From: Haloferula luteola
GTDB taxonomy: Bacteria; Verrucomicrobiota; Verrucomicrobiia; Verrucomicrobiales; Akkermansiaceae
Direction: 5' to 3'
Length of the DNA: 64,000 bases
Assembly (NCBI RefSeq): GCF_014201715.1
Contig: NZ_JACHFD010000009.1
Coordinates: forward strand, 1-64,000
The notes under the pieces were generated by a model that searched no databases, was not told the DNA's origin, and saw only the letters and a list, made by a program, of their open reading frames with translations. Shown piece after piece: positions 22,480 to 30,577 of the stretch (position 1 is its first letter; each line of letters starts with the position of its first letter). Both the position numbers and the translations under genes were made by a program.

Positions 22480-23850
22480 TTACTCTTTCTCAAGGAGAGT
22501 GGGTTTCCCGAAAACGGTGCGCTGGTCCCCTTGATCGTTCATCCATTTCTCCATTTCAGCATGGAAGGTGGCGAGGCGCTCTTTTTGATCGGGGTCGTCG
22601 GCGAGGTTGTGCTGTTCAAGCGGATCCCTTTCGAGGTCGTAGAGTTCCTCCTTGGGTCGCTCCTGGTAGCGGCGGACCTTCGTGGCAGCGTCTTCGCGGC
22701 GGCTGGCGGCTTTGACCCAGCTGGCCCAGTAGTTCGAGCCGGCTTCTCCCTTTTTGGTGATGTGGGTGGTGAACTTGAACTCGGGGTGGAGGTTGAGAAT
22801 GTATTTCCAGCGATCCGTGCGAATGCAGCGGGTGGGGTAGACATTGAAGTTTCCATCGCCACTGTGGGTGGCGTAGATGCGATCGCGGTGGGTGGCGGTT
22901 TTCCCTTCGAGGACGCCGGTGATGCTTTTTCCATCGATTTTCTCCGGTGGGGTTCCTCCGGCGACGTCCACCAGGGTGGGGAGAACGTCGGTGAGGCAAA
23001 CCATGGCATTGGTGCGAGTGCCGGCCGTGGTGTGTCCTGGCCAAACGGCAATCATCGGGGTGCGGATGCCATCGTCGTAGAGGGTCCATTTGCCAAACGG
23101 CCATTGGGCACCCTGATCGGCAAAATGGAGGAAGAAGAGGTTGTCTCTGAATTTTTTACGAGAGAGGTCGTAGACCTGTCCAAGTTCATCATCCATGCGA
23201 GTGATGGCAGCATAGTAGCGAGCTCGGGCTTGGTGCGTGAGCGGGGTGTCGACATGGTTGGCGGGGACTTCGACTTTTTTCGGGTCGTGGCCTTCTGGGG
23301 TTTTGGGCCACGGGACGTGGGGCCAGTTGGTGCCGACGAAGAGGCAGAGGGGCTTGTCGCTGTTGCGGTTTTCCAGCCATTTGAGGGCTTCAGGGATGGC
23401 GATGTCCTCGTGATAGTTGGTGTGGGCAACGAGATCGAAGCCGTAGTCCTTGGTTTGGTTATAGTGGCCGACTTTGCCGAAGGCGACGACCTCGTAGCCA
23501 AGCTCCTGGAGGTAGGCGGGCATTTTCTTGATGTCCTTGCGTGGGGCGGCGTGATTCGGCTCGGCACCATTGTGGACGGGAGTGAGTCCGGTGAGCATGG
23601 CGGCCCGGCTGGGCGCGCAGGTGGGGGAAATGGCGAAAGCGCGATCAAAGGTCATCCCAGCGGCAGCGATGCGCGCCATGTGGGGAGTGGCGATGTTGGT
23701 GGAGCCGTAGGGTGTGGAATCGGTCGCGGTGTGGTCGTCTGATATGAAGATGACGAGGTTGGGTTTTTTCGAGGTCTCCGCATGGAGGCCGGTGATTCCT
23801 ATGAGGAAGACGGTGAGAAGAAAGGCACGGTGGATGAGCGGTGGAATCAT
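22480..23850 (-). CDS. Secreted sulfatase (iduronate-2-sulfatase/arylsulfatase type)
   Basis: 456 aa from ATG 23850 (MIPPLIHRAFLLTVFLIGITGLHA, a Sec signal peptide); an upstream in-frame start at 23910 adds a Pro/Thr-rich stretch before the signal and is unlikely. Alkaline-phosphatase-superfamily sulfatase: metal ligands in LVIFISDDHTATD, formylglycine site CAPSRAAMLTG (C-x-P-S-R, needing maturation by a formylglycine-generating enzyme), and DDELGQVYDL and HFADQGAQWPFGKWTLYDDGIRTPMI carrying later metal and sulfate ligands. Removes sulfate esters from polysaccharides. Lies downstream of the PEP-CTERM gene in the same direction, separated by a terminator-like hairpin. Confidence 0.9.
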   Translation of the reverse strand: MIPPLIHRAFLLTVFLIGITGLHAETSKKPNLVIFISDDHTATDSTPYGSTNIATPHMARIAAAGMTFDRAFAISPTCAPSRAAMLTGLTPVHNGAEPNHAAPRKDIKKMPAYLQELGYEVVAFGKVGHYNQTKDYGFDLVAHTNYHEDIAIPEALKWLENRNSDKPLCLFVGTNWPHVPWPKTPEGHDPKKVEVPANHVDTPLTHQARARYYAAITRMDDELGQVYDLSRKKFRDNLFFLHFADQGAQWPFGKWTLYDDGIRTPMIAVWPGHTTAGTRTNAMVCLTDVLPTLVDVAGGTPPEKIDGKSITGVLEGKTATHRDRIYATHSGDGNFNVYPTRCIRTDRWKYILNLHPEFKFTTHITKKGEAGSNYWASWVKAASRREDAATKVRRYQERPKEELYDLERDPLEQHNLADDPDQKERLATFHAEMEKWMNDQGDQRTVFGKPTLLEKE

Positions 23851-23896
23851 GTTTTTGGGATTCGTGGGATACGGAGTCGTCGAGGGAGGTCTTTGT

Positions 23897-23937
23897 GGGA
23901 AAAGGGCCACCGGCGGGGGATTCCAGCAGGTGGCCCT
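23897..23937 (-). terminator. Intrinsic terminator between the PEP-CTERM gene and the sulfatase gene
   Basis: Positions 23903-23911 (agggccacc) pair with 23929-23937 (ggtggccct), a perfect 9-bp stem. Read on the minus strand the stem is followed by TTTTCCC. It is placed 10 bp after the PEP-CTERM stop, so at least part of the transcription ends before the downstream sulfatase. Confidence 0.7.
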
Positions 23938-23946
23938 GAAGCGGGA

Positions 23947-24858
23947 TCAACGACGGCGGCGCAAAAGCATGGAGGCACTGAGTCCGGCGAGGCCGAGGGC
24001 GCTGGGTTCAGGCACGGTCTCGATGGCGAAATTATCGAAGGTGACACTGGTGCCGTCCCGGGCATCGAGGCCGATGTAGTTGGCATCGGTCGAGGCCCAG
24101 TTGAAGCTGCCGGTGCCGAGGGAGTTGCCGTCGTAGAAGACTTCGAAGCCGACCTCGGTCCCGGCGTTGAAGTCGGTGAAGGCGGAGAAGACTGCAGTGA
24201 GGGTCCCGGTTTTTGCCGAAACGTTGGCAAGGCCAAGGCGGCCGGTGTCCACGGGGCCATCCGATAGAGCATTTCCCGAGGTTCCCCAGATGACGGTGTT
24301 GTCGCCCCTTAGGAGCATCCAGAAGGAGGCGATGGAGACATCGGTCACAGCATTCTGGGCGCCGGGGAAGCCGTCCTGAAACTTCTGAGTGGCATTCCAA
24401 GAGTCGCCAGCATTGAGGGCATCGGAAAGGGCCATGCCGATGGCAAAGCCGCCACCGAAATCGTTGGAGGTGCCGCCATAGCTGCCGATATCGATGGTGA
24501 CGGAGAAGCCACCGCGGAGGGAGGTGTCGGTGAAATTGTGGTTGATGAAGGCATTCGACGTGCCGCTTCCGACAGCGAGCTGGAGGGTATTGGAGAGGAT
24601 GCGAGCGCCTCCTCCGTTGCCCGGGGTGGCGTCCTGAACTCCATAGGTAGGAGCAGCATTGTTGGGGTCGAGCCACGGTTGGGTGTAGACATCGTCGCCG
24701 GCGAAGGCGGAGCCAGTGACGTCGACGATTCCGGTGAGCGAGGCGTCGATGTTGCGGTCATCGGCGCGATCGAAGTTGTCAGAAAACAGCACGGCGGCAG
24801 AGGCGGAAGGAAGGCCGAGGAGAGCCGTGAGTGCGGCAATGGGGAGGGTTCGATTCAT
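23947..24858 (-). CDS. PEP-CTERM-sorted protein sharing a domain with the upstream sulfatase
   Basis: 303 aa. Signal peptide at residues 1-22 (LPIAALTALLGLPSASAA). The C-terminus VPEPSALGLAGLSASMLLRRRR is a canonical PEP-CTERM sorting tail (PEP motif, hydrophobic helix, Arg cluster), predicting processing by an exosortase and association with the envelope or exopolysaccharide. The body, from SDNFDRADDRNIDASLTG to FNWASTDANYIGLDARDG, is a beta-rich domain of about 230 aa. The same domain is recognisable in the C-terminal part of the large sulfatase just upstream (FNRPADNDIDASSDG ... FQWDFDQTNYLGLSARAS). Its ATG overlaps that gene's stop by 4 bp (24855-24858). Confidence 0.85.
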   Translation of the reverse strand: MNRTLPIAALTALLGLPSASAAVLFSDNFDRADDRNIDASLTGIVDVTGSAFAGDDVYTQPWLDPNNAAPTYGVQDATPGNGGGARILSNTLQLAVGSGTSNAFINHNFTDTSLRGGFSVTIDIGSYGGTSNDFGGGFAIGMALSDALNAGDSWNATQKFQDGFPGAQNAVTDVSIASFWMLLRGDNTVIWGTSGNALSDGPVDTGRLGLANVSAKTGTLTAVFSAFTDFNAGTEVGFEVFYDGNSLGTGSFNWASTDANYIGLDARDGTSVTFDNFAIETVPEPSALGLAGLSASMLLRRRR

Positions 24859-27800
24859 GGGTTGTAGGTATTGGGTTGGATGGAGATCAGAGCGAAGAGC
24901 TGGGACTGGCCAGAAACCGATTCGGCGGGGAGTTCGAGCTCGACGGTTTCATAACCGGGAGAGTCCGGAACGGGCTGGGGGCTGGAGACAAGAGTGGCGT
25001 CGACGGGGGTCCAGTCGACGAGATCGGTGGAAAGGAGGACCTGATAGTGAACCCCGGCGGCCTGACTGTCGTGGAGCCGGCGGCTTTCGATGCGGAAGCG
25101 CGAGGTCCCGGGATCGATAGAGACAAGTCCCAACGGGGTGATTTGCGGGTCGGGTTGAGCTGGGTCACTGCCGATGGCCCATTCGAGAAAATTGGGGCGT
25201 CCGTCGTGATCGGGATCGGCATCGGGAGCACTGTCGGTTTCCTGCCAGCCGGCGCTCACCGCATGTTGCACCGAGAGAGCTTCGGCGAGAGGGAGGCGCC
25301 GCACGGCGAGGTTATCGATGGCGGCGTAGCCAGAGGCCCTCGCACTGAGACCCAGGTAGTTGGTTTGGTCGAAGTCCCACTGGAAGGAGCGAGAGACGGA
25401 ATCGGAGTCATCCGGATTGAGGTCCACGAGGCGACCATTGAAGAAGACGGCGACGTCGACTGTGTCGGCAGTGGTGAATCCGCTGAGCGCGAAGCGAGCG
25501 GTGAGGGTCCCGGTGGAAGCGCCGAGGGCGACGGTCGAGAGAAGTTGTCCTTTCGACCAAGCCTTGAGGTTGCCGTTGAGATCGAGTTCGAGGAAGAAGT
25601 CGGCTTTTCCGATGGGATTGGTGGTGCGGCCACGGAAGCTATCGGCGGCGGAGATGTCGGAGCCGGAAAGGGCTTCTGCTTCACTAAGGCCGACTCCGAA
25701 GCCGCAGTATCGATCGGCCGGTTCGGTGTTCTCTGAGTTGAGAGCGGTGATGGTCATTTCCACGCTAAACCCGCCGGCCTCGATGATATCGGCGCCGACG
25801 AAATTGTGGAGGATGCCAGTTTCCGCCATGCCGATGCCGGAGGCAATGAGAAGTCGGTGGTCGAGGACCTGAATGGAATCGCTCGTGCCGCTACCTTCGA
25901 AGCCTTCGGCGTAGGTGGCGTCGTTGCCGAGCGGCGGAACGCGATGGCCGGCCATGCCATCTGAGGAGGCATCGATATCGTTGTCGGCAGGGCGATTGAA
26001 GGTGTCGACGAAGAGGTCTCCCGTCAGCGGGGATGGGGGACGCTGGGCGAGGTCGAGGAGCCGTTGGCTGGGTACGCCGACCCGGGTGGCCCAGGCATTC
26101 CAAGCCTCGACCATCGAGCGGACTCGCTGGGGCGAGACCGCGGCGAGGTTGTTGAGTTCGGTGGGGTCGTCGGGGAGGTGATAGAGTTCGAGGAGGTTGG
26201 CTGGAGAAGATCCGTCGGTGGACGAAAAGGTTTTGGTGACGAGTTTCCATTCGCCATCGACCCATGCGCGGGTGGATTCGTGTTCGTAGCCCACTTGGCG
26301 GGGGAATTCCGATTCGTGGCGGAAGACCGGCAGGAGGCTGCTTCCTTCCGGTTGGACGAGGGGGTGACCGCCATAGGTTTCGGGGAACGTGAGGTTGGTG
26401 GCGTCGAGGAGGGTCGCCATGACGTCGATGACGTGACCGTATTGATCCGTCCAGCGGCCGGGGTCGGTGATCCCTTGGGGCCAATGGGCGATGAGAGGGG
26501 TGCGGATTCCTCCTTCGTGGGAGTAGCGTTTGTAGTAGCGGAAAGGTGTGTTGCAGACATTTGCCCAGCCGCCGCCGAGCCAGAGGTGATCTTCGACTCC
26601 CGCTTGTCCCATCTGAGCGAGGTCGTTTCCGGTAAGTGGGGGATAATTGTTGATACCAAAGGCTTTGCCAAAGACACCCCCTTCGGCGTTGCCGCCGTTG
26701 TCGGAGATGATCATGACCAGAGTATTGTCGAGCTGACCGGCCGTGCGCAGGTGTTCGATGACGCGCCCGAGGTTTTCGTCGACCTTTTCAATCATGGCGG
26801 CATAGAGGGCCATGCGGCGGACGAGATCGGCCTGACGATCGGAATCGAGGGAAGTCCAGGCAGGAACGGGTTGGTAGGTGGGGTTGTCGTTGTAAGGAGT
26901 GTCGCTGAAAGGAGCGTTGAGATAGCTTGAGTCGATCACTCCTTGATCGAGCATGCGCTGGTAGCGCTGGGCGCGGACGGTGTCCCAACCGGCACCATAG
27001 GTCTCCATGTAGGTGTCTGCCAGAGCGGCGGGAGCCTGGAGATCGAAGTGAGGAGGATTGAAGGGGAGGTAGAGGAAGAAGTTGGCTCCGTCTTGTTGGG
27101 AGAAATGGTGATCGAGGAAGTCGATGGCGTGATCCCCGATGGCGTCGCTTTGGTAGAAAGTGCCGTCCGGATAGTCGTGCTGGGTGATTTCCTCTTCGGC
27201 GGAGATGAGGTGGTGGGCGGCTTCATCCCAGTAATCGACTCCGGCCCCGCTGGCGAAGTTACCGAAGCCGAAGACATGCTGGAATCCGCGATCGGTGGTT
27301 CGTTCGCCAGGATCGCTGCCATTGTGCCATTTTCCCCCCATGTAGGTGCGGTAGCCGTTGGCGAAGAAGAGTTCCGCCAGGGTGAGGTTGTTGTCGGTGC
27401 GAAGATCCGGCAGCGAGGCACCGGGATTTTGGACGACTTGATGGGTGTAAGCCCCGGTCAGCAGGGCGGCTCGTGTCGTGCTGCAACGGGCGGTGTTGTG
27501 GAAATTTCGGAAGCGCAGACCATGGGCAGCGAGATCGTCCATGTGGGGGGTGCGGGCTTCGCCACCGTAGCATCCGAGGTCACTCCACCCGGTGTCATCC
27601 ATGAGAAGGAGGACGACATTGGGGCGAGGGGATGGTGGCGGCGGATCTCCTTCCGGGTCGGTGTATGCCGTGGTGAGGTTGTATTTTTCGGAGAGGTAGT
27701 AGCCGACTTTTTGGGTTTCGTTTTCGTCGAGATCTCGGTCGTAGAAGAGGATTTCGGCGATGTGGGCGTCGGCAAATTCGCCCAGTATGCCACTACCTCC

Positions 27801-28487
27801 GATGAGCCCGGCGCCGATGTGGTAGCCTTCGTCGGCCAGATTGAGAGAGTTGGCGGGGTTGGTGACCGCGGAGGCGACTTTGGGGCGATGGTCGGTGCGC
27901 AGGAGGGCTTCATTGTAGGTTTGCCCGGGGCTCATGCGGAAGAGGCCGATGCGCGGTCGGCCGGGTTCAAATCCCGGGCCGAAGAGGCGGTTGCCATCAT
28001 TGAAGCGGAGACCGGCCTGGGAGATGCTGAGATCACATTTGACGGAGGCCCCCGCGGCTCCATCGGCGGTATTGTTTTTGATGTCGCCGAACGAAAAGCC
28101 GGTGGAAATGGCGGTCTTCTGGTTGGTGGCAACGATGAAGACGGTGAATCCTTGGGCGCCTTCGGCTGAAGAGAGTCCGAGGGAACTGGCCGAGCCGAGG
28201 GCGGAGGACCCGTCAAAAACCACCGAAGGGTGGCCGGAGAACAGCGGATCGGAGGTGCGGAAGGTGGGAGAACCTGTGCCGAGCCCAAGATGGGCGTCCT
28301 GGGCAGGATCTCCGGCGACGTGGCCCACTGCCAAATCGGGCCAGAGGGTGACGGTCGCGCCATCCGCGAGGTCTGGGATTTCGCCGGCGTCAAGGTGGAC
28401 GCGCAAGCCGTCGGTGACGGGCGGAGAGGCGGCATCGAGTGGCAGGGCGAGCGCGGCCAGCCAGCAAACAAGGAATCGGTCGGTCAT
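24855..28487 (-). CDS. Very large multidomain secreted sulfatase (1210 aa)
   Basis: Signal peptide at residues 1-20 (FLVCWLAALALPLDAA). Residues about 25-270 are a LamG/concanavalin-like module (GLRVHLDAGEIPDLADG ... AHIAEILFYDRDLDENETQKVGYYLSEKY). Residues about 288-800 are a sulfatase: NVVLLLMDDTGWSDLGCYGG, active-site region RCSTTRAALLTGAY (Cys near 333), IISDNGGNAEGGVFGK and HEGGIRTPLIAHWP. The formylglycine site reads C-S-T-T-R, lacking the usual Pro at position 3. Residues about 820-1070 are a beta domain shared with the downstream PEP-CTERM protein; then DADPDHDGRPNFLEWAIGSDP and a final beta domain. Acts on sulfated polysaccharides outside the cell (inferred). Confidence 0.88.
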   Translation of the reverse strand: MTDRFLVCWLAALALPLDAASPPVTDGLRVHLDAGEIPDLADGATVTLWPDLAVGHVAGDPAQDAHLGLGTGSPTFRTSDPLFSGHPSVVFDGSSALGSASSLGLSSAEGAQGFTVFIVATNQKTAISTGFSFGDIKNNTADGAAGASVKCDLSISQAGLRFNDGNRLFGPGFEPGRPRIGLFRMSPGQTYNEALLRTDHRPKVASAVTNPANSLNLADEGYHIGAGLIGGSGILGEFADAHIAEILFYDRDLDENETQKVGYYLSEKYNLTTAYTDPEGDPPPPSPRPNVVLLLMDDTGWSDLGCYGGEARTPHMDDLAAHGLRFRNFHNTARCSTTRAALLTGAYTHQVVQNPGASLPDLRTDNNLTLAELFFANGYRTYMGGKWHNGSDPGERTTDRGFQHVFGFGNFASGAGVDYWDEAAHHLISAEEEITQHDYPDGTFYQSDAIGDHAIDFLDHHFSQQDGANFFLYLPFNPPHFDLQAPAALADTYMETYGAGWDTVRAQRYQRMLDQGVIDSSYLNAPFSDTPYNDNPTYQPVPAWTSLDSDRQADLVRRMALYAAMIEKVDENLGRVIEHLRTAGQLDNTLVMIISDNGGNAEGGVFGKAFGINNYPPLTGNDLAQMGQAGVEDHLWLGGGWANVCNTPFRYYKRYSHEGGIRTPLIAHWPQGITDPGRWTDQYGHVIDVMATLLDATNLTFPETYGGHPLVQPEGSSLLPVFRHESEFPRQVGYEHESTRAWVDGEWKLVTKTFSSTDGSSPANLLELYHLPDDPTELNNLAAVSPQRVRSMVEAWNAWATRVGVPSQRLLDLAQRPPSPLTGDLFVDTFNRPADNDIDASSDGMAGHRVPPLGNDATYAEGFEGSGTSDSIQVLDHRLLIASGIGMAETGILHNFVGADIIEAGGFSVEMTITALNSENTEPADRYCGFGVGLSEAEALSGSDISAADSFRGRTTNPIGKADFFLELDLNGNLKAWSKGQLLSTVALGASTGTLTARFALSGFTTADTVDVAVFFNGRLVDLNPDDSDSVSRSFQWDFDQTNYLGLSARASGYAAIDNLAVRRLPLAEALSVQHAVSAGWQETDSAPDADPDHDGRPNFLEWAIGSDPAQPDPQITPLGLVSIDPGTSRFRIESRRLHDSQAAGVHYQVLLSTDLVDWTPVDATLVSSPQPVPDSPGYETVELELPAESVSGQSQLFALISIQPNTYNP

Positions 28488-28629
28488 GGGTTGGGTTCGA
28501 CCGCCTGGGTCGTAACTTCCAGTCCTCAGGAGGACGTGAAGTAGGGCGATCGTTCACTCATCCCGCGAGCGATGGATTCGTTCGGAAAAAATGAACCCTG
28601 TCGGCGATTCTTTGACCGCCGCGGCCGAG
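28488..28629. other. Gap upstream of the sulfatase operon
   Basis: 142 bp between two minus-strand genes. It must carry the promoter of the 1210-aa sulfatase unit and the end of the methyltransferase transcript. I see no clear boxes or strong hairpin. Confidence 0.3.
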
Positions 28630-29262
28630 TCACCGTTGAAGGACGATGAGGTGGTTGTTGAACGGAGTGCTGCCCCAAAGGGGAGAAAGGTGGACTTCGC
28701 CAAACTCGGCGAGCACGCGACGAAAATCTTCGGCGGTGGGGTAATGGGTGGGGGCCGCCTTCATCCAAAAGGTGCATTTGGCCAGCAGGTCTCCGGCGAC
28801 GGTGGCTTTGAAGCGCCAGGTTTCGTCGCGGAGACCGGAGCGGATGACGAGTTTTCCGCCGGGGGCGACGCGGGCGGCTGCGAGTCGGAGGAGGGTCTCG
28901 ATTTCCTCGGGAGTGAAGAATTGGAGGATGTCGAGGATGGTGACGTTCCCGTGATGCTGGGGCAATCCTTGGCGGGCATCGTGGAAATCGAAGCGGAGGT
29001 CCTTGAGGCCGCGTTCTTCGGTGAGTCGGCGAGCTTCGTGAATTTTCCGCTGATCGTAGTCGAGGGAGTGGATGGGCACTTCAATGCCCTTCTCGCGGAG
29101 ATAAAAGGCGAGCAAACCGAGGCCACAGCCGAGATCGAGAAGGGGCAGTGAGCTGGTGCTCAGTTCTCCAAGTACGGCTTGATAGAGAGGATCAGAGCGA
29201 AGTTTGGCCGCGATGTATTGGCCGTCCCAATTCCGGCGGATGTGGGTGTAAACGGGATTCAT
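28630..29262 (-). CDS. Class I SAM-dependent methyltransferase
   Basis: 210 aa from ATG 29262 (MNPVYTHIRRNWDGQYIAAKL); a start at 29319 adds an unsupported Ser/Pro-rich stretch. Motif I is LPLLDLGCGLGLLAFYL (SAM-binding Gly loop), motif II HSLDYDQRKIHEA, then GNVTILDILQFFTPEEIETLLRLAAARVAPGGKLVIRSGL (post-I and motif III). The C-terminal half (TFWMKAAPTHYPTAEDF) should form the acceptor site, substrate unknown. Its start overlaps the stop of the glycosyltransferase gene (29259-29262). Such pairs occur in lipid and aryl-polyene-type envelope pathways, but no other members of those clusters are here. Confidence 0.85.
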   Translation of the reverse strand: MNPVYTHIRRNWDGQYIAAKLRSDPLYQAVLGELSTSSLPLLDLGCGLGLLAFYLREKGIEVPIHSLDYDQRKIHEARRLTEERGLKDLRFDFHDARQGLPQHHGNVTILDILQFFTPEEIETLLRLAAARVAPGGKLVIRSGLRDETWRFKATVAGDLLAKCTFWMKAAPTHYPTAEDFRRVLAEFGEVHLSPLWGSTPFNNHLIVLQR

Positions 29263-30050
29263 CGATCGTGCGGCGGGCTGAGGTGAAGAAGGGGATTGGA
29301 CCCGCGGATGATCAACCAAGGGAGGCGGGCCACAAATCCAAAGAACAGGCGGGTATGCATCCAGGTGAGGAGGACATTGTCGCGACAGTAGCGGAATTGG
29401 GAAACTCCACCTTCCTCGGTGCTGAGGTAGCGGACGGGGGTGGGGAGGTTGATGATGGGGATTCCTTTCCAGGCGAGGCGAACGGCGACTTCGGGGTCGA
29501 AATCAAACCGCCGGGCGAAGGGGGTTTCGGAGAAGACCTCGAGGAGTGGGGCGATCGGATAGACTCGCATGCCGAAGAGGGAGTCATCGATTCCCCAGCC
29601 GAGGGTTTCAAGGTTGGCCCAGAAGTTGGAGACTTTGCGGCCATTGACACGCAAGGCCGGTGCCGAGGCATCAAACACCGGGCGGCCAAAGACCGCTGCT
29701 TCGGGATGGCGGAGGACGATTTCCGCGAAGGCGGGAACGGCATTCGCAGGATGTTGGCCGTCCGCATCCATGCACAGGGCGTGGGTGAATCCCTGCTTGG
29801 AGGCGTGGCGGATGCCTTGGAGGATGGCGTTGCCCTTGCCGGCATTGGGGTGGAGGCGGAGTACCTCCAGCGAAGCGGGGCTGGAATCAGAGCCAGTGAG
29901 GTCCTCTAAATCTTGGTCGGAACCATCCGTTGAGCCGTCAATGACCACCAGCACGGGCAATCCCGTGGCGAGGGCCGTGCTGACGGTCTCGCGCAGCAAG
30001 GGGCCGGTGTTGAAGGAGGGAATGAGGAGGATGAGGCGGGCGGCGGCCAT
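29259..30050 (-). CDS. Family 2 glycosyltransferase
   Basis: 263 aa from ATG 30050 (MAAARLILLIPSFNTGPLLRETV); the frame is open further upstream to 30620, but that part overlaps queD on the other strand and is a shadow. GT-A fold motifs: LIPSFNTGPLL, LVVIDGSTDGSDQDL, NAGKGNAILQGIRHA, and ALCMDADGQHPANAVPAF (DxD-like metal site). The C-terminal part has a hydrophobic patch (LFFGFVARLPWLII), possibly membrane associating. Polyprenyl-phosphate-sugar synthase-like in type. Coupled by a 4-bp overlap to the methyltransferase downstream. Confidence 0.88.
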   Translation of the reverse strand: MAAARLILLIPSFNTGPLLRETVSTALATGLPVLVVIDGSTDGSDQDLEDLTGSDSSPASLEVLRLHPNAGKGNAILQGIRHASKQGFTHALCMDADGQHPANAVPAFAEIVLRHPEAAVFGRPVFDASAPALRVNGRKVSNFWANLETLGWGIDDSLFGMRVYPIAPLLEVFSETPFARRFDFDPEVAVRLAWKGIPIINLPTPVRYLSTEEGGVSQFRYCRDNVLLTWMHTRLFFGFVARLPWLIIRGSNPLLHLSPPHDR

Positions 30051-30161
30051 GGGCGGAAGAGTTTTTAGGGTCGGGCCGAGTCGAGCGACAAGTGTCGAGG
30101 GCGGGAGTTGACGGAATCGTGGTTCGACTTGGGCCGGGGGGGCAGGGAAGATCGCGGCATC

Positions 30162-30527
30162 ATGCGTGCACGATTGACGAAGATCTTCCATTTTGAGGCA
30201 GCCCATACGCTTCCCACCCTGCCGGACGGGCATCCGTGCCAGCGCATGCACGGCCACAGCTTCAAGGTGGTGGTGCATGTTGAGGGAGAGGTGAATGAGG
30301 CGATTGGTTGGGTGTATGACCACAAGGAAATCTCCCGGGCGATGGCTCCGTTGCTGGATCTGCTGGACCATTCCTATCTGAACGATGTGGAGGGTTTGGA
30401 GAGTCCGACGATTGAGAGAATCGCCGCCTGGTTTTGGCGGAAACTGGAGCCGTCGTTGCCCGGGCTGAAGGAAATCTGCGTGCATGAAACGCCGAATTCG
30501 AGCTGCTCGTTTTACGGGGAGTTCTGA
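30162..30527 (+). CDS. queD: 6-carboxy-5,6,7,8-tetrahydropterin synthase
   Basis: 121 aa from ATG 30162. Converts dihydroneopterin triphosphate to 6-carboxytetrahydropterin, an early step of queuosine synthesis. FHFEAAH gives the first zinc His; HPCQRMHGHSFKV gives the catalytic Cys and two zinc His (C-x3-H-x-H); LLDHSYLND and the C-terminal VHETPNSSCSF with the conserved Glu complete the site. Length is typical. No other queuosine gene is in the window and no preQ1 riboswitch is visible upstream. Divergent from the glycosyltransferase gene, with about 110 bp between starts. Confidence 0.93.
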   Translation: MRARLTKIFHFEAAHTLPTLPDGHPCQRMHGHSFKVVVHVEGEVNEAIGWVYDHKEISRAMAPLLDLLDHSYLNDVEGLESPTIERIAAWFWRKLEPSLPGLKEICVHETPNSSCSFYGEF

Positions 30528-30577
30528 TTTCCAAGCCTTGAGGTGGGCTTGGCCTGCGTTTTGCGAAGGGGTTCCGC

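Noticed and set aside
22531-23742. A 403-codon frame on the + strand
   Set aside because: Antisense to a sulfatase with signal peptide and CAPSR motif; Val/Gly/Glu-rich composition typical of shadow frames.
26943-28169. A 408-codon frame on the + strand
   Set aside because: Antisense to the 1210-aa sulfatase; no motif or signal.
30051-30161. preQ1 riboswitch before queD
   Set aside because: No pseudoknot-like C-rich and A-rich pattern recognised in the 110-bp gap.
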